A stretch of DNA of 64,000 nt from NCBI GenBank assembly GCA_002423185.1, contig DIUX01000002.1, positions 186,001-250,000 of the forward strand, written 5' to 3'. The notes under the pieces were generated by a model. It searched no databases. It worked only from the letters and a program-made list of their open reading frames with translations, and had not been told where the DNA came from. Below are positions 44,930 to 54,356 of the stretch, in pieces. The stretch's first letter is position 1. Each line of letters opens with the position of its first letter. Source of the DNA: Micavibrio sp. UBA6147. GTDB taxonomy: Bacteria; Pseudomonadota; Alphaproteobacteria; Micavibrionales; UBA1664. The translations under genes were made by a program, and so were the position numbers.

Positions 44930-46174
44930 ATGCACAACACTGAGTATTATAAGCTGTTTTCCAGCGGCGAGATCATCTTCAAACAAGGCGAAAAGGGCGA
45001 TTGCGCCTATTTGATCGAAGAAGGCGTTGTTGATGTCCTTTTATTGATGCCCGACGGGCACGAACAATTAATATCCACGCGCGGCCAAGGCGCCTTGATC
45101 GGCGAGATGGTCTTGATTGACGACCTTGTCCGCACAGCCACCATCCGCGCCCGCAGCGAATGCCGCTTGCTCGAGATCAAACAAGACGATTTCCGCAACC
45201 GTCTAGACCAAACCGATCCGATCATCCGCATGGCGGCAAAGGTCATCTTGTTGCGCTATCGCGACACACTCTCCCGTATTAATGTCATGGGGGAGAGCGG
45301 CGTCTATCCGACCGCAGAAGACATTGAGCGCAGCACCGCCAATTCCGATGACGCCTTGCGATCCGTCAAGATGGCGAATGAATTCAAACACGCCCTTCAA
45401 AACGGCGAGCTGGAATTATATTACCAACCAATCAACGACCTCAAAGACGGCCAAACAGTCGGGTTCGAAGCCCTGATGCGGTGGAACCACCCCGAGCGCG
45501 GCCTCATCTCACCCAACGATTTTATTCCGGTGGCGGAGGAAAGCGGCCTGATTATCGAGGCCAGCAAATGGGCGCTGCGTGAGGCGTGTGAAGCGCTCGG
45601 GCGAATTGAACAAGCCCTTGGCATGACAGGGCTTTTATACGTCAGCGTCAATTTCTCCGGCAAGGATTTGGCCGCCGAGAACTTCACCCAATATGTCTAT
45701 GAAATCCTGAGTGAAACCGACACAGACCCGTCCAATATCCAACTGGAGATCACCGAACGGATGTTGATCCAGCAACCGGAAAAAACCCGCGAAACCCTTG
45801 AAATGTGCCGCAGTGCCGGCCTTAAAATCGCGATTGACGACTTCGGCACCGGCTATTCATCGCTCAGTTACCTGCACCATTTCCCGATTGATTGCATCAA
45901 GATTGACCGCGCCTTTATCACCAATATGCAAAAGAATGAGAGCAGTATGCGCCTCGTCCAATCCATCATCCATCTCGCCAAAAACCTCGGCATGACCGTC
46001 ACCGCCGAAGGCGTGGAAGAACCCGAAGAGGTCGCGATTTTGGGCAATCTGGATTGCGATTATGCACAAGGATATTTCTTCGCCAAACCGATGCCGGAGG
46101 CGCAAATCATTGCAACCCTGCGCAATAAAAGCATGGAAGGTTCGCACGACGACATGGCCGCCGCCACGGCCTAG
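44930..46174 (+). CDS. Cyclic-nucleotide-binding domain fused to EAL c-di-GMP phosphodiesterase
   Basis: 414 residues. The N-terminal cNMP-binding domain (about 5-120) has an apparently intact phosphate-binding cassette: GEMVLIDDLVRTAT (Gly58, Glu59, Arg68). The EAL domain (about 150-400) keeps all catalytic signatures: FEALMRW (near 178), VSVNFSGKD, LEITERML, AIDDFGTGYSSLSYL, IKIDR and AEGVEEPEE, QGYFFAKP. So it should hydrolyse c-di-GMP, probably under control of cAMP or cGMP. No GGDEF or membrane segment. It lies just upstream of the giant secreted protein and 6 kb from a cyclase gene. Confidence 0.9.
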   Translation: MHNTEYYKLFSSGEIIFKQGEKGDCAYLIEEGVVDVLLLMPDGHEQLISTRGQGALIGEMVLIDDLVRTATIRARSECRLLEIKQDDFRNRLDQTDPIIRMAAKVILLRYRDTLSRINVMGESGVYPTAEDIERSTANSDDALRSVKMANEFKHALQNGELELYYQPINDLKDGQTVGFEALMRWNHPERGLISPNDFIPVAEESGLIIEASKWALREACEALGRIEQALGMTGLLYVSVNFSGKDLAAENFTQYVYEILSETDTDPSNIQLEITERMLIQQPEKTRETLEMCRSAGLKIAIDDFGTGYSSLSYLHHFPIDCIKIDRAFITNMQKNESSMRLVQSIIHLAKNLGMTVTAEGVEEPEEVAILGNLDCDYAQGYFFAKPMPEAQIIATLRNKSMEGSHDDMAAATA

Positions 46175-46542
46175 AACCAAGCCGCCCAAACAACAGGCAG
46201 ATAAGAAACGCCGCCAGCCCCCCCCCCCAAGAGCAAGAAGAGCAATAGCAAGGGCAAGAGCAAGGCAACCAGTCAAAGCGCCACAGGCGCAGCGGCGCTG
46301 TTATGCGCACTCCGCGCAATTTTTGGATATTCCTAAAACACCCCATCTCGTGTATCATAATACGATAATTATGGTCTTTTTTGCGTCCGCAAAGCGTCAT
46401 CCTTACCCTTTTTTTACGATTGATCGGTTATGATAAAAGACTGCCCGCGTATCACCACCCGTCAAGGCACCGGTTTTGCTGGTGTAAAGGCTGGGAAATT
46501 GTCGATCAACGACACTGAAGACAAACAATAAGGATCAAGACA
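46175..46542. other. 368-base gap with a C10 tract, upstream of the adhesin
   Basis: A run of ten C (46218-46227) and purine-rich AGCAAG-type repeats (46228-46270) follow the EAL gene. A 33-codon frame (46430-46531, MIKDCPRITTRQ) ends 11 bases before the adhesin ATG but has no clear ribosome-binding site. AGGA at 46531-46534 serves the adhesin. No clear terminator. Confidence 0.5.
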
Positions 46543-49500
46543 ATGGCACGGACAATAGTTGATGGATCTGATCTTTCCGGTCAAACCTCGAACGCCCCCG
46601 CACATGACGCCGCCAACACCACCCGCATTGATGCCTCCGGCGGCGCATCTGTTCTTGAACTCCCGAACGGCAGTTTTATATCCTCGGCCAGCTTTGAACA
46701 GGACGGTCACGACCTTGTCCTCACCGCCCCTGACGGGTCAGTTGTTGTGGTGGAGGGGTATTTCTTGCAAGACCCGCGCCCCGACTTGCAATCGCCCGAG
46801 GGCGCGCGCCTGTCACCACAATTGGTGGACTCCTTCACCATCACATTGGACGAGCGGCAATTCGCCGCCGCCGAAACCGCGAATGACGAGAGCGCCATCG
46901 GGATCATCTCCGAACTCAGTGGTTCCGCCACCGTCACCCGCGTCAACGGCACCGTTGAAACACTCAGCAAAGGCACCGCCATTTTCCAAGGCGACATCAT
47001 CGAAACCGAAGATGACGGCGCGGTCAACATCACCTTTGTTGACGAAAGTAACTTTTCGATCAGTGAAGACGCCCGCCTTGCGATTGATGAATTTGTTTAT
47101 GATCCGACCACCCAAAGCGGCACAACCAACGTGTCCGTCCTGCGCGGTGTGTTCATGTTCACCAGTGGTTTGATCGGCCGCGACAACCCCGATTCCGTAG
47201 AGATTGAAACCCCTGTCGGCTCCATCGGTATTCGCGGAACGATTATCGGCGGCAAAATCGCCCCCGATGGCGGCGACACCCAGATCACCGTGGTTGAAGG
47301 CGCGATTGTCGTCAGCAACGGCGCAGGCCAGCAAATCTTGTCGTCCCAATTCGAAACCGTGAAACTGAGCGGCTTCAACAGCCCGATTCAAAATATCGGC
47401 CAAATTGACTCCGCCCAGATGAACCAATCCTACGGCAGTGTCCGCTCCGTCAGCGGCAATTTGTTCAGCTCGATCGATGCCGCCGGCCAAGGCAATCAAG
47501 GCGACCAAGGCGCACAAAATAACGGCCAGCAAGGCCAAGGCCAATCAACCGAAGGCAACCAGCAAACACAACAAGGCGGCGAAGGCCAGCCTGCCGGTGA
47601 TGCTAACGCCCAGCCCACGCAAAGCGAAGGCCAAGCCGATGGTGAGGGCGAAGGTCAGGGCGAAGGCGAAGCCCCCGCCGCAGACGGCGCAGCCGCCGGC
47701 GAAGGCCAACAAGGACAAGGTCAAGGGCAACCCTCACAAGGACAACCTCAAGGACAAGGACAGGGACAAGGACAGGGCCAACCCCAAAGCACCGCGCCCA
47801 CAGGCCAACCAATCGGCTCGCCCTCTGGCTCAGGCGATGGCGGAAGCGGCGGGAGCAGCGGTGATTCAGGCGCTCGCCCAAAGGCAAATCTAGCCCCCAA
47901 GCCCTCTGGCAAATCCGGACAAAGCAACACACAAGTCGGCGACAATGCCTCTGGCGGTGATGGAGCCGCAGGCACAGGCAGTGGCGGGTCAAACAATACC
48001 ACGCCCAATAACCCGCCCCCGCCGCCGGTGAACAAAGCCCCCGAAATTCAGGTTCTGCAAACATTCACCCTGAACGAAAACGACACCGCAATACGCCAGA
48101 TTGCAAAACTGAATATTTTTGACCCGAATGCGGGCGATACGGTCAATCTCGGCCTCATCACCGTCAACAGCCCCAAATTCGAAGTCATCCAAGACACGCT
48201 CGGCGACTACTATTTGGTCAAGAAAGCGGGCGAAACATTCAATTTTGAAAACGCGAGCGACTTTCCGAGCGCCGCCGATTTCACGCGCCCGATTGCCGTC
48301 ACTGTCGCCGATGCGAAAAATCCGGCGCTGACCACCACCATCGAATTGCCGCTCAAACTCATCAACGTCAACGAAAATCCGACTTTGATCATTGATTACC
48401 GCACCGATGCCGACACGAGTTTTGACCTGTCGGAAAACAACGTCGGCCCACGCGTCGTTGCACGCCTGTCGGCAAGCGATCCGGACACCCGCGCCGCCTT
48501 CATCAACAACACCTTTATTGTCAATGATTCCCGCTTTGAGGTTGTGACCGTTTCGGGCGAAAAAGTGCTGCGTTTAAAAAGCAACGTCACCTTGGACGCC
48601 GAAACCGAACCAACCATTACTTTGACCATTCGCGCTGTCGATGCCAATGATTCAAACGTCAAGAGCCACCCGCAAACCATCACCTTTAACGTGACCGACA
48701 CCAATGACGCGCCCACCGTGACGGTTGATTTCATCGGCGGCAACACCTCCTATATCACCACCGAAACGCCGACCGTTGGCGACAATATCGCCCTCCTGGC
48801 CTTCGCGGATCAAGACACCTCAACACAGTTCCTGCAAAACACATACACGGTTGATGATAACCGTTTTGAAATCGTACAAGTCGGGACGGATTATTTCCTG
48901 AAAATTTCCAGCGCCGGCGCAAGCGGCTTTGACGCCTCGACCGAAAGCACGATCGACGTCACCATCACAACTACGGATAACGTCAATTCCGCCCTGACCA
49001 ACAGCGTCACCATAACGGTCAATGTCGCCGATGTGAACCAAGCCCCGACGGACATCATTCTCAAAGACCCCGCCAACACCACCCTTGCCTTCAGCGGCTT
49101 TGAAGAAAACCAAGCCGCCGGAACGGTCGTGGCCTTCTTGGACGTTATCGACCCTGATGTCGGCGACACTTTCACCTATACACTGAGCGGTGCGGACGCC
49201 AGTTATTTCACCATCAACACGAACGGCGAACTTATCGCGAGCAACGTCTTCGACTTTGAACACGCCCACGGGCCAAACTACTCTATCACCGTTGAAGTCG
49301 ATGACGGCACATACACATTTTCAAAAAACCTCACCATCACCATCAATGACGTGAATGAGGCACCAATCGACATACTCCTGAATGACGATTCCACCTACTA
49401 CTCCTACGAAACAAGTTCGTCCTATTCCGCGATGATCAGCGCCCTAACCAAAGGCGCAATCATCGGCCACCTCAACGTCACTGACCCCGATAACTACGCC

Positions 49501-51939
49501 TACGTTCCCGCCGATTTCACAATTGAAACGGCCTATGCCGCATATTTGGAGGTCGTCACCACCTATGACGTTGACGGAACGCAGGTTCTCGCCCTCAAAT
49601 TAAAAAACAATGTCGAACTCGCTCCGAGCGGATCATCCGATTACGAGTTCATCATAAACGGAACACCGTCCGGCACCATCATCACCCTGAACGGTAACAA
49701 CGACAACAGCTTTGATGTCGACATCACGGCGTCCGATGTTGCCGGCGACCGTACGGAAACATTCACCTTTGCGGTCAAAACCAACGAAGTCCATCTCGAT
49801 AGTTTGAACGGCAATGACGGCTATATCGTCATCAACGATGCCCGCAACCTCGGCTCATTCCCCAGCGCCCTTTTCGCCAGCAGCACCGCCATCGGCGACT
49901 TTAATGGTGATGGCGTCCTTGATGTTGTCTATGGCGCCGCCGCCGCCCATAACCCGAGCAGCGAAACATCCGGCGGCTATTACATCATGAACGGCAACGC
50001 CGCGAACCTTCATGACGTGAACTATTCCGGCAACAACGATGACGACCGCATCGTCAAGCTCAGCGACCTGACCAGCGGCTCCCCAACTATTCCGGGATTT
50101 TTCCAAGAATTTGACGCAGCCGGCAACCAAGATGGCTTCCGCTTCGCCAAACAAGTCGCCAATCTCGGCGACATTGACGGCGATGGCAAGGACGACCTGA
50201 TCCTGTCCTCGGCCGGCAACCAAAGCGCCGTCATTCGCCTTGGAGGCGGCACTCAAATCACCCTCACCAATATTCCGGTCACCGCCGGCGTTCATGACGA
50301 CATCACGGTGGCCTATGTCGGCGACATTAACGGCGACGGATTCAACGACATTTTGATCGGCACGCCGAGCGCCCAGTTCTATGACGGCAACACCTTTAAC
50401 CAACAAGGCGCCGCATTCTTGATTTATGGCGGCAATGATCTGCCGACCACCATCAACATAGCAACCTACGCTGAATCCTTCCGCCTTAATCCCTACTATT
50501 ATGGCGATAACCAGTTCTTCGGCAAAACCATCACCGGAATCGGCGATTTTGACGGCGACGGATTTGATGATTTCGCCATCGGCGGTCCTGGGCGAAGCAC
50601 CAATGACGGCGCCGTCGCCATCTACTCCGGCGCGTCCGGATACGCCGCCCCCGCCCTCCTCACCTTCATCGAGGGAACCAGCTCCGTAGGCAGTAAATTC
50701 GGCGAGAGCATCGCCAATATCGGCGACATTAACGGCGATGGGCTGGACGACATCCTCATGTCCGCGCCCAATGCCAGCGGCGCAAACGGAACCGGTACCG
50801 CCTATGTCTTGTACGGGACAGACAACGCACTCTCGGCAAGCTACAATATCACAAACCTAAACACGGGTTCCTTCAACGGCTTCCAAATCCAATACGGCGG
50901 CGACGCCAATGGCGGGGCTGACGAACGGCTCGGCACCACCATGGCCGGCGCGGGCGACTTTAACGGCGATGGCGTCAATGACTTCGTCATCACCGGCGCC
51001 AATGGCGAGATGATCGACAAAGCCTTCATCATTTTCGGCGGCGATTATTTGGAAACCTACCTCACAGGCAACGCCAACACCCTCATGCTTATGGACGTGT
51101 TCGGCAATAACGACCTCGGCCTTGTCGTGCATTACAGTGACCAGCTTGATGAAAACGCCGCCGGCGGCTCGGATCAGCGCCTGAATGTCACAGGCGGCAG
51201 CGACCTCAACGGTGACGGGTTTGACGATGTCATCTTCGGCAGCGATCAATACAGCAACACCAACGGCGGCGGCGCAGCCTTCATCCTCTATGGCCGTGAC
51301 GTTGGTCAAAACACCACCGTTTGGTCTGGCACAAGCGCAACAAACGTCATCGCAATGAACGAGATATATAACGGAACAAACGAAAATAACCTTCTTTTCG
51401 ACAACAGCATGAGCGGCCTCACCGCCAAAGGCAATGGCGGCAACGACACCATCGTGTTGACCAACAACCTGTTCAAACACCTTGACGGGGGCGCAGGCTT
51501 CGACACCCTCAAATTCGACCTGAGCAGCGAAGAAACCAGTAGCGCCTCCTCAGACATGATTGATTTCAGCACCATCACCGGCGAGGTCTTGAATTTCGAG
51601 AAAATCATTCTGTATAATTCTCAAGCCAATGGCGGGTTGGATGCCGTCAAAATGTGCATTGCGGATTTGATCGACGCCCTGCATAACAGCGCGAATAAAG
51701 AACTCATGTTCGAAACCAACCATACAACGGCAGGCAGCAACGCCGTCGCCTTCACCAATGGGGTAAGTGATGTCTATCTGATCAACAGCGGCTTCACCAA
51801 AGACGCCAACAACGACACAATTGACGACACCTTCGTCGATGGCGGCAAGACTTACAGCCGTTTCACCCTCGTCGGCACAGAATACTCCGTCTTGATCGAC
51901 CAACAACTCGGCGGCGCAACGAACGGCGGCATTATCTGA
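46543..51939 (+). CDS. Giant secreted adhesin-like protein: FecR, cadherin-like, FG-GAP propeller
   Basis: 1798 residues without a Sec signal peptide, as expected for a type I secretion substrate. Order: N-terminal prefix (about 30-100) with DLVLTAPDGSVVVVEGYF, similar to BapA/LapA-type starts; FecR domain (about 115-290; GSATVTRVNGTVETLSKGTAIFQGD is over the typical start, GSIGIRGTIIGG near 226); Gln/Gly-rich disordered linker (about 310-500); cadherin-like repeats (about 500-1080) with NENPTL, DTNDAPTV, DVNQAPTD and DVNEAPID junctions; seven FG-GAP units with GDxNGDGxxD-type calcium loops (near 1116, 1208, 1259, 1333, 1393, 1468, 1552); degenerate RTX (GNGGNDTIVL, LDGGAGFDTL, near 1630-1655); C-terminal secretion region. 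Probably cell-surface adhesion. Confidence 0.9.
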   Translation: MARTIVDGSDLSGQTSNAPAHDAANTTRIDASGGASVLELPNGSFISSASFEQDGHDLVLTAPDGSVVVVEGYFLQDPRPDLQSPEGARLSPQLVDSFTITLDERQFAAAETANDESAIGIISELSGSATVTRVNGTVETLSKGTAIFQGDIIETEDDGAVNITFVDESNFSISEDARLAIDEFVYDPTTQSGTTNVSVLRGVFMFTSGLIGRDNPDSVEIETPVGSIGIRGTIIGGKIAPDGGDTQITVVEGAIVVSNGAGQQILSSQFETVKLSGFNSPIQNIGQIDSAQMNQSYGSVRSVSGNLFSSIDAAGQGNQGDQGAQNNGQQGQGQSTEGNQQTQQGGEGQPAGDANAQPTQSEGQADGEGEGQGEGEAPAADGAAAGEGQQGQGQGQPSQGQPQGQGQGQGQGQPQSTAPTGQPIGSPSGSGDGGSGGSSGDSGARPKANLAPKPSGKSGQSNTQVGDNASGGDGAAGTGSGGSNNTTPNNPPPPPVNKAPEIQVLQTFTLNENDTAIRQIAKLNIFDPNAGDTVNLGLITVNSPKFEVIQDTLGDYYLVKKAGETFNFENASDFPSAADFTRPIAVTVADAKNPALTTTIELPLKLINVNENPTLIIDYRTDADTSFDLSENNVGPRVVARLSASDPDTRAAFINNTFIVNDSRFEVVTVSGEKVLRLKSNVTLDAETEPTITLTIRAVDANDSNVKSHPQTITFNVTDTNDAPTVTVDFIGGNTSYITTETPTVGDNIALLAFADQDTSTQFLQNTYTVDDNRFEIVQVGTDYFLKISSAGASGFDASTESTIDVTITTTDNVNSALTNSVTITVNVADVNQAPTDIILKDPANTTLAFSGFEENQAAGTVVAFLDVIDPDVGDTFTYTLSGADASYFTINTNGELIASNVFDFEHAHGPNYSITVEVDDGTYTFSKNLTITINDVNEAPIDILLNDDSTYYSYETSSSYSAMISALTKGAIIGHLNVTDPDNYAYVPADFTIETAYAAYLEVVTTYDVDGTQVLALKLKNNVELAPSGSSDYEFIINGTPSGTIITLNGNNDNSFDVDITASDVAGDRTETFTFAVKTNEVHLDSLNGNDGYIVINDARNLGSFPSALFASSTAIGDFNGDGVLDVVYGAAAAHNPSSETSGGYYIMNGNAANLHDVNYSGNNDDDRIVKLSDLTSGSPTIPGFFQEFDAAGNQDGFRFAKQVANLGDIDGDGKDDLILSSAGNQSAVIRLGGGTQITLTNIPVTAGVHDDITVAYVGDINGDGFNDILIGTPSAQFYDGNTFNQQGAAFLIYGGNDLPTTINIATYAESFRLNPYYYGDNQFFGKTITGIGDFDGDGFDDFAIGGPGRSTNDGAVAIYSGASGYAAPALLTFIEGTSSVGSKFGESIANIGDINGDGLDDILMSAPNASGANGTGTAYVLYGTDNALSASYNITNLNTGSFNGFQIQYGGDANGGADERLGTTMAGAGDFNGDGVNDFVITGANGEMIDKAFIIFGGDYLETYLTGNANTLMLMDVFGNNDLGLVVHYSDQLDENAAGGSDQRLNVTGGSDLNGDGFDDVIFGSDQYSNTNGGGAAFILYGRDVGQNTTVWSGTSATNVIAMNEIYNGTNENNLLFDNSMSGLTAKGNGGNDTIVLTNNLFKHLDGGAGFDTLKFDLSSEETSSASSDMIDFSTITGEVLNFEKIILYNSQANGGLDAVKMCIADLIDALHNSANKELMFETNHTTAGSNAVAFTNGVSDVYLINSGFTKDANNDTIDDTFVDGGKTYSRFTLVGTEYSVLIDQQLGGATNGGII

Positions 51940-51965
51940 TGTGACGCCCCGCCAACAGCTCCATG

Positions 51966-51993
51966 AAAAAAGCCCCTTCCTAGGGGCTTTTTT
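51966..51993. terminator. Bidirectional terminator between adhesin and cyclase genes
   Basis: AAAAAAGCCCCT-TCCT-AGGGGCTTTTTT: perfect 12-bp stem with A and T runs on either side, serving both convergent units. Confidence 0.9.
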
Positions 51994-52033
51994 ATAAGGC
52001 GTATTATTTTCCGCAAATGTATGGCGTACAGCC

Positions 52034-54343
52034 CTATTTCGACGTCGCCACGAACACCCCGTCCCAATCGGCGGGCGGTGGGTTTGCAACAAACCCGTCA
52101 ATCCGCATTTCATACAGATCATAAAAATAATCCAGCACATCGGCGCTGTCAAACCCGCGGCATTGCTCCAAAAAGCCCCGCGCCCTTTCAAAATCCCTGC
52201 TTCGATAGGCCGCTAGCATCTGCCCATGCGCCGCCGCCCATTGCTTGAACACATCCGTTTGCGCCATGGAATCATTCCCCATCAAGGCGTACACGCGTAC
52301 AGGCTTTAATTTGCCCTTCACACGGATCAAATCCATCTCCAGCCACGCATATTCCAGCACTTGCAGAACGGTTTCCTCGCCGCCCATAATGGTAATACCA
52401 TATGATTTTGTCTGACCCTCAAGCCGTGACGCAAGGTTCACCGTGTCGCCCAGCGCCGAATACGCGAAACGTTGCCGCGACCCCATGTTCCCCACCGCGC
52501 AAGGGCCGCTGTTAATCCCGATCCCTGCATTCAGGGGAAAAAACGGGCGGCCTTCAGCCTCGGCCTGCGCCTTGAGCTTGACGTTCACAGGCTCCAGCGC
52601 CGCCGTCATCGCCAGCGCCGCATCACAGGCATGGCGGGCATGGTCGGCGTCGTCCAAAGGCGCATTCCAAAACGCCATCATCGCATCGCCCATATATTTG
52701 TCGATGGTTCCCCGCGCGTTCATCACCTCTTGCGACATCGGCGTCAAAAAATCGTTCATGGTGTTAATCAATGTTTCCGGCGACATTGATTCCGAAATCG
52801 TTGTAAAGCTGCGAATATCGGTAAACATCACCGTCAAATCACGAATTTCACCGCCCAATTTGAGTTTTTCAGGGTTTTCTGTCAGTTCTTTCATGAAATC
52901 AGGCGAGATATACAGCCCAAAAGCCCCCCGAACGGCCTTTTTCTCTGATTCCGAGCGCATATACGACAATAACACCGACGCGAAATACAAAATAATAACC
53001 GACAAGCTCGGGTAAATCGGGTCAATCAACAACCCCAGATTCACATAGCACCAATACGCCCCGACCATCGCCACAACCACAATGGTCAGGCATATGAACC
53101 CCAATAAAATCGAGCTGATAAACGGTGCCAACCCGATCATCAATACCCCGAATACGAAAATATAATTCATCTCGGCGGCGCGCATACTGATCGGGCGGGT
53201 CAAAAACCGTTGCTGGATAATTTGTTCCAGCACGTTCAAATGCACCTCAACCCCAGGCACATACACGTCAAGCGGCGTGGATCGAATATCTTTCAACCCT
53301 TCGGCGCTCGCACCGATAAACACGTGCCGCCCCTCGATTTTTTTGCGGATCACATCGTGATAGGCCTCGTCATGGATCTTATAGGCCGACACATATTCCT
53401 CCGGCGCGATGGGGCGATAATGCACCCAAAAATTCGCGTTATCATCCAAAGGCAAGGTGAGCTTACTATTCCCGATTCTTACAATATAGGGCGATTCATA
53501 GAATGCGGGCGGGCGGATTTCTTCCTTTTTAAGGCGGGCAAGGTCTTGATATTGCCCGATTTGCAAGGAATCCTTACGATGGCTCGCGACTCTGAGGGTT
53601 TCAAGCGACAACGCGGGATAAAGCGTATAATCATCGCCGTTTTTAAGCCTTAAAATAATCGGAATTTTGCGAATGATACCATCGTTTTCAGGCACGGCGA
53701 CGAAGGCTCCCGACCCTGCGGCGGCCTCCGAAATCACTGGCAAATTCGTCGCCACGCCCTGTAACATATAGACATTTTCTTTTAAAATATCGAGAAGGGC
53801 TTCAGAACCACGCATCGCGACAATCGGCTGCGCAAGATGTGGCGGACGTCGGGTTTGGTCGCTGCGGGCATAGGTAAAGGCGGTAATGACATTTTTCGCG
53901 TCGTCAATATGTTGCGCGAACAAGGCATCATTATCCGGCAATCCTTCAAGGCTTTCCCTCACCTCCTCCACCCGTTCCATATCCGACAAATTCCGCAAGA
54001 AGTGCTTCGGGGATGTACGGTCTTGCTCGGCAAACACCATATCAAAACTGATGGTTTTTGCGCCGAGCTGTTTCAATTTGGCGACAATATCCCCCACAAC
54101 ATGCCGCGGCCACGGCCATTGACCGAGAACCAAAAGCGAGGCCTCATCGATATCAAGCACAACGACTTTATCTGTGGCTTGCCGCGGATACCATTTATTG
54201 AATGTGTCAAAACTCACATACTGCATGTTCTTGACATAGCGGTTTTCGGACAGCGTCAACATACATGCCCCGACAAGCAACACCCCAAGCAACACAAAAT
54301 GCAGCCATTTATTCGTCGCAAGCCTGTCAAACAGAGCAATCAT
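52034..54343 (-). CDS. CHASE2-domain adenylate cyclase (class III)
   Basis: 769 residues. One N-terminal membrane helix (about 16-31), a periplasmic CHASE2 sensor (about 35-375; VVLDIDEASL, GQWPWPRHV, FDMVFAEQD, STPLDVYVPGVEVHLN), three membrane helices (about 390-470), then a class III cyclase domain (about 495-690). Metal and catalytic motifs are intact: VMFTDIRSFTTISE, the Lys in GTIDKYMGDAMMAFWNAP, and ALGDTVNLASRLE with the Asp that favours ATP, so cAMP is the likely product. The C-terminal 75 residues look helical. It lies 13 bases after the hlyD-like stop, in one operon with the exporter genes. Confidence 0.9.
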   Translation of the reverse strand: MIALFDRLATNKWLHFVLLGVLLVGACMLTLSENRYVKNMQYVSFDTFNKWYPRQATDKVVVLDIDEASLLVLGQWPWPRHVVGDIVAKLKQLGAKTISFDMVFAEQDRTSPKHFLRNLSDMERVEEVRESLEGLPDNDALFAQHIDDAKNVITAFTYARSDQTRRPPHLAQPIVAMRGSEALLDILKENVYMLQGVATNLPVISEAAAGSGAFVAVPENDGIIRKIPIILRLKNGDDYTLYPALSLETLRVASHRKDSLQIGQYQDLARLKKEEIRPPAFYESPYIVRIGNSKLTLPLDDNANFWVHYRPIAPEEYVSAYKIHDEAYHDVIRKKIEGRHVFIGASAEGLKDIRSTPLDVYVPGVEVHLNVLEQIIQQRFLTRPISMRAAEMNYIFVFGVLMIGLAPFISSILLGFICLTIVVVAMVGAYWCYVNLGLLIDPIYPSLSVIILYFASVLLSYMRSESEKKAVRGAFGLYISPDFMKELTENPEKLKLGGEIRDLTVMFTDIRSFTTISESMSPETLINTMNDFLTPMSQEVMNARGTIDKYMGDAMMAFWNAPLDDADHARHACDAALAMTAALEPVNVKLKAQAEAEGRPFFPLNAGIGINSGPCAVGNMGSRQRFAYSALGDTVNLASRLEGQTKSYGITIMGGEETVLQVLEYAWLEMDLIRVKGKLKPVRVYALMGNDSMAQTDVFKQWAAAHGQMLAAYRSRDFERARGFLEQCRGFDSADVLDYFYDLYEMRIDGFVANPPPADWDGVFVATSK

Positions 54344-54356
54344 CGCCGCATCTTCC

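Noticed and set aside
46430..46531. 33-codon frame as a leader peptide for the adhesin
   Set aside because: It ends 11 bases before the adhesin start, but has no clear ribosome-binding site. Kept only as a note.
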